Below, piece after piece: positions 62,849 to 64,000 of a stretch of 64,000 nt of DNA (the first letter of the stretch is position 1; every line of letters starts with the position of its first letter). The position numbers were made by a program, and so were the translations under genes. Source of the DNA: Peronospora farinosa (Eukaryota; Oomycota; Peronosporomycetes; Peronosporales; Peronosporaceae); assembly GCA_947646735.1 (NCBI GenBank), contig CANTFK010000639.1:124001-188000 (forward strand). The letters are read 5' to 3'. Below the pieces are notes generated by a model, which had not been told where the DNA came from, searched no databases, and saw nothing but the letters and a program-made list of their open reading frames with translations.

Positions 62849-64000
62849 ATGCGCGATCATCTACAGCGCGAGAGCGTCTTGTCGGCCATTGCCATGCTGG
62901 TTTCCGGTACTTTCAGCACCGTCATCATGAAGACCGAGTATGCTGTGCGTTCTCGCGGCACAATCACGTGTCTGGATCCACATACGGATGAGCAGACAAC
63001 GCTGTGTCCTTTTGCCAAGCCCTGGTTTGGCGTATTGCAGATGAAAGTAGCCATGACACTTTGCCTCGTCTTCCTGTACGTGCGTAAACGCTCGCAGCAT
63101 CTCCAGTACCTGGAGACGCCAGTGCTAAGGATGCATAAGGACGGACGACGGTATGTGGCCTCTACGCCGTCTAATGAGAAGCTGTCGGTCATTAAACAAA
63201 AGTACGCGAGCCATGCCGGAGCTGAGAACAAGGTGGAGGTTCTTAAGCAGAAGTACCGACCACATCTCAATGGCAAACTTGATGAGCAGTCACCGTTACT
63301 AGGGTCGCGATTACCGGGGAAAGAAGATGGTCAGCAGGGACGAATATCACTACGTACCATGATGACGATTGCCCTTCCATCCTTGCTGGATTTACTACAG
63401 ACTGTGCTGTCCAATGTCGGACTGCTATGGGTCTCGTCATCAGTGTATCAGATGGTACGAGGCTCGATTATCATTTTTAGCGCGTTCTTCTCGGTAAGGC
63501 TCATGGGCAAAAAGCTGCACGGATATCATTATGCTAGTATCTGGATCGTCATGCTGGCGGTCGCACTCGTGGGGTATGCTGGCGTGAGACACCACTCGAA
63601 GGAATCGGCTGCAGACGACACCGACTCATTCAATGCAGCTCTGGGGCTGTTTTTCATTACTGCTGCGCAAATTTTGTGCGCACTGCAGATCGTCGTGGAG
63701 GAACACATGATGCTGGCGTTAAACGTAAGCCCAATGTTGCTTGTGGGCTTCGAGGGTCTATGGGGACTAGTGTTCTACGTCATATTGATGCCAATCCTCA
63801 CGCTCACACCTGCCGACGCAGGCTCGGCATTTGCCCGAACGTGGCACGAGGACTTTGTCGACTCGTTCGTGCAGGTGAAAAACTCGCCCACGCTCATGGT
63901 GCTTATTCTGGCCTACATTGTGGCGGTTGGCACGCTTAACGTGACAGGAAACTACGTCACCAAGCATCTCTCGGCTGTCATGCGCAGCATTACCGAGGTT
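62849..64000 (+). CDS. SLC35F6-like membrane transporter (5' part)
   Basis: From ATG 62849 the frame stays open for 384 codons to the window edge, so the 3' end is missing. It begins with a membrane helix (LSAIAMLVSGTFSTVIMKTE). A cytosolic loop and the drug/metabolite-transporter core follow: IALPSLLDLLQTVLSNVGLL, WVSSSVYQMVRGSIIIFSAF, HYASIWIVMLAVALVGYAG, FFITAAQILCALQIVVEEHM. The S-S-V-Y-Q-M-x-R-G-S segment is characteristic of SLC35F6 relatives, found in lysosomal or mitochondrial membranes in animals. The substrate is unknown. Confidence 0.9.
   Translation, partial: MRDHLQRESVLSAIAMLVSGTFSTVIMKTEYAVRSRGTITCLDPHTDEQTTLCPFAKPWFGVLQMKVAMTLCLVFLYVRKRSQHLQYLETPVLRMHKDGRRYVASTPSNEKLSVIKQKYASHAGAENKVEVLKQKYRPHLNGKLDEQSPLLGSRLPGKEDGQQGRISLRTMMTIALPSLLDLLQTVLSNVGLLWVSSSVYQMVRGSIIIFSAFFSVRLMGKKLHGYHYASIWIVMLAVALVGYAGVRHHSKESAADDTDSFNAALGLFFITAAQILCALQIVVEEHMMLALNVSPMLLVGFEGLWGLVFYVILMPILTLTPADAGSAFARTWHEDFVDSFVQVKNSPTLMVLILAYIVAVGTLNVTGNYVTKHLSAVMRSITEV

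Overview
This window is nuclear DNA of an oomycete, most likely a Peronosporales species (Phytophthora or a downy mildew). The evidence is the small introns (about 44-107 bp, usually GTACGT/GTRAGT...YAG), closely spaced divergent and convergent genes, Ty3/gypsy chromovirus-like elements, and a START-FYVE protein of the kind expanded in oomycetes. The genus is an inference. Multi-exon models were built by reading splice sites and checking that every joined CDS stays in frame; none is checked against transcripts.

Region 1 (1-16.4 kb) is a nested retrotransposon block. Element A (616-15774, plus, 599-bp LTRs) cut the 3' end off a host gene and supplied its present stop codon. Element B (2350-9714, minus, LTRs of 313 and 316 bp) inserted into the gag region of A and left a 5-bp target duplication, AGCGC. 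Both carry decayed gag-protease-RT-RNase H-integrase-chromodomain genes, share a primer-binding site, and each has an antisense ORF between the chromodomain and the 3' LTR. A further retroelement scrap lies beside the 3' LTR of A.

Region 2 (16.5-42 kb) is a gene-dense housekeeping block: a two-PDZ protein, a ubiquitin-like-domain protein, mitochondrial i-AAA protease (YME1/FtsH), mitochondrial ferredoxin, a LETM1-like protein, proteasome lid subunit Rpn6, a J-like membrane protein, phosphatidylinositol synthase, an otubain, a 1604-residue receptor-like membrane protein, two unknown small genes, an ankyrin/methyltransferase/MYND protein and a DHHC palmitoyltransferase. Several encode mitochondrial proteins, and many are arranged head to head over 150-350 bp promoters.

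Region 3 (42.7-47.6 kb) is an old repeat carrying CCHC and OTU-protease-like coding remnants, flanked by an 18-bp near-perfect direct repeat. Region 4 (47.6-64 kb) returns to genes: a frameshifted Old Yellow Enzyme, a START-FYVE protein, a PH-domain protein whose 3' end is fused to an inverted duplication of a neighbouring gene, a pseudogene/gene pair of small zinc-finger proteins, mitochondrial Der/EngA GTPase, a zinc-finger/coiled-coil protein, a Zucchini/PLD6-like phospholipase D with a CCCH finger, and an SLC35F6-like transporter cut by the window end. No rRNA, tRNA or CRISPR array was recognised, and no RXLR or Crinkler effector was seen.
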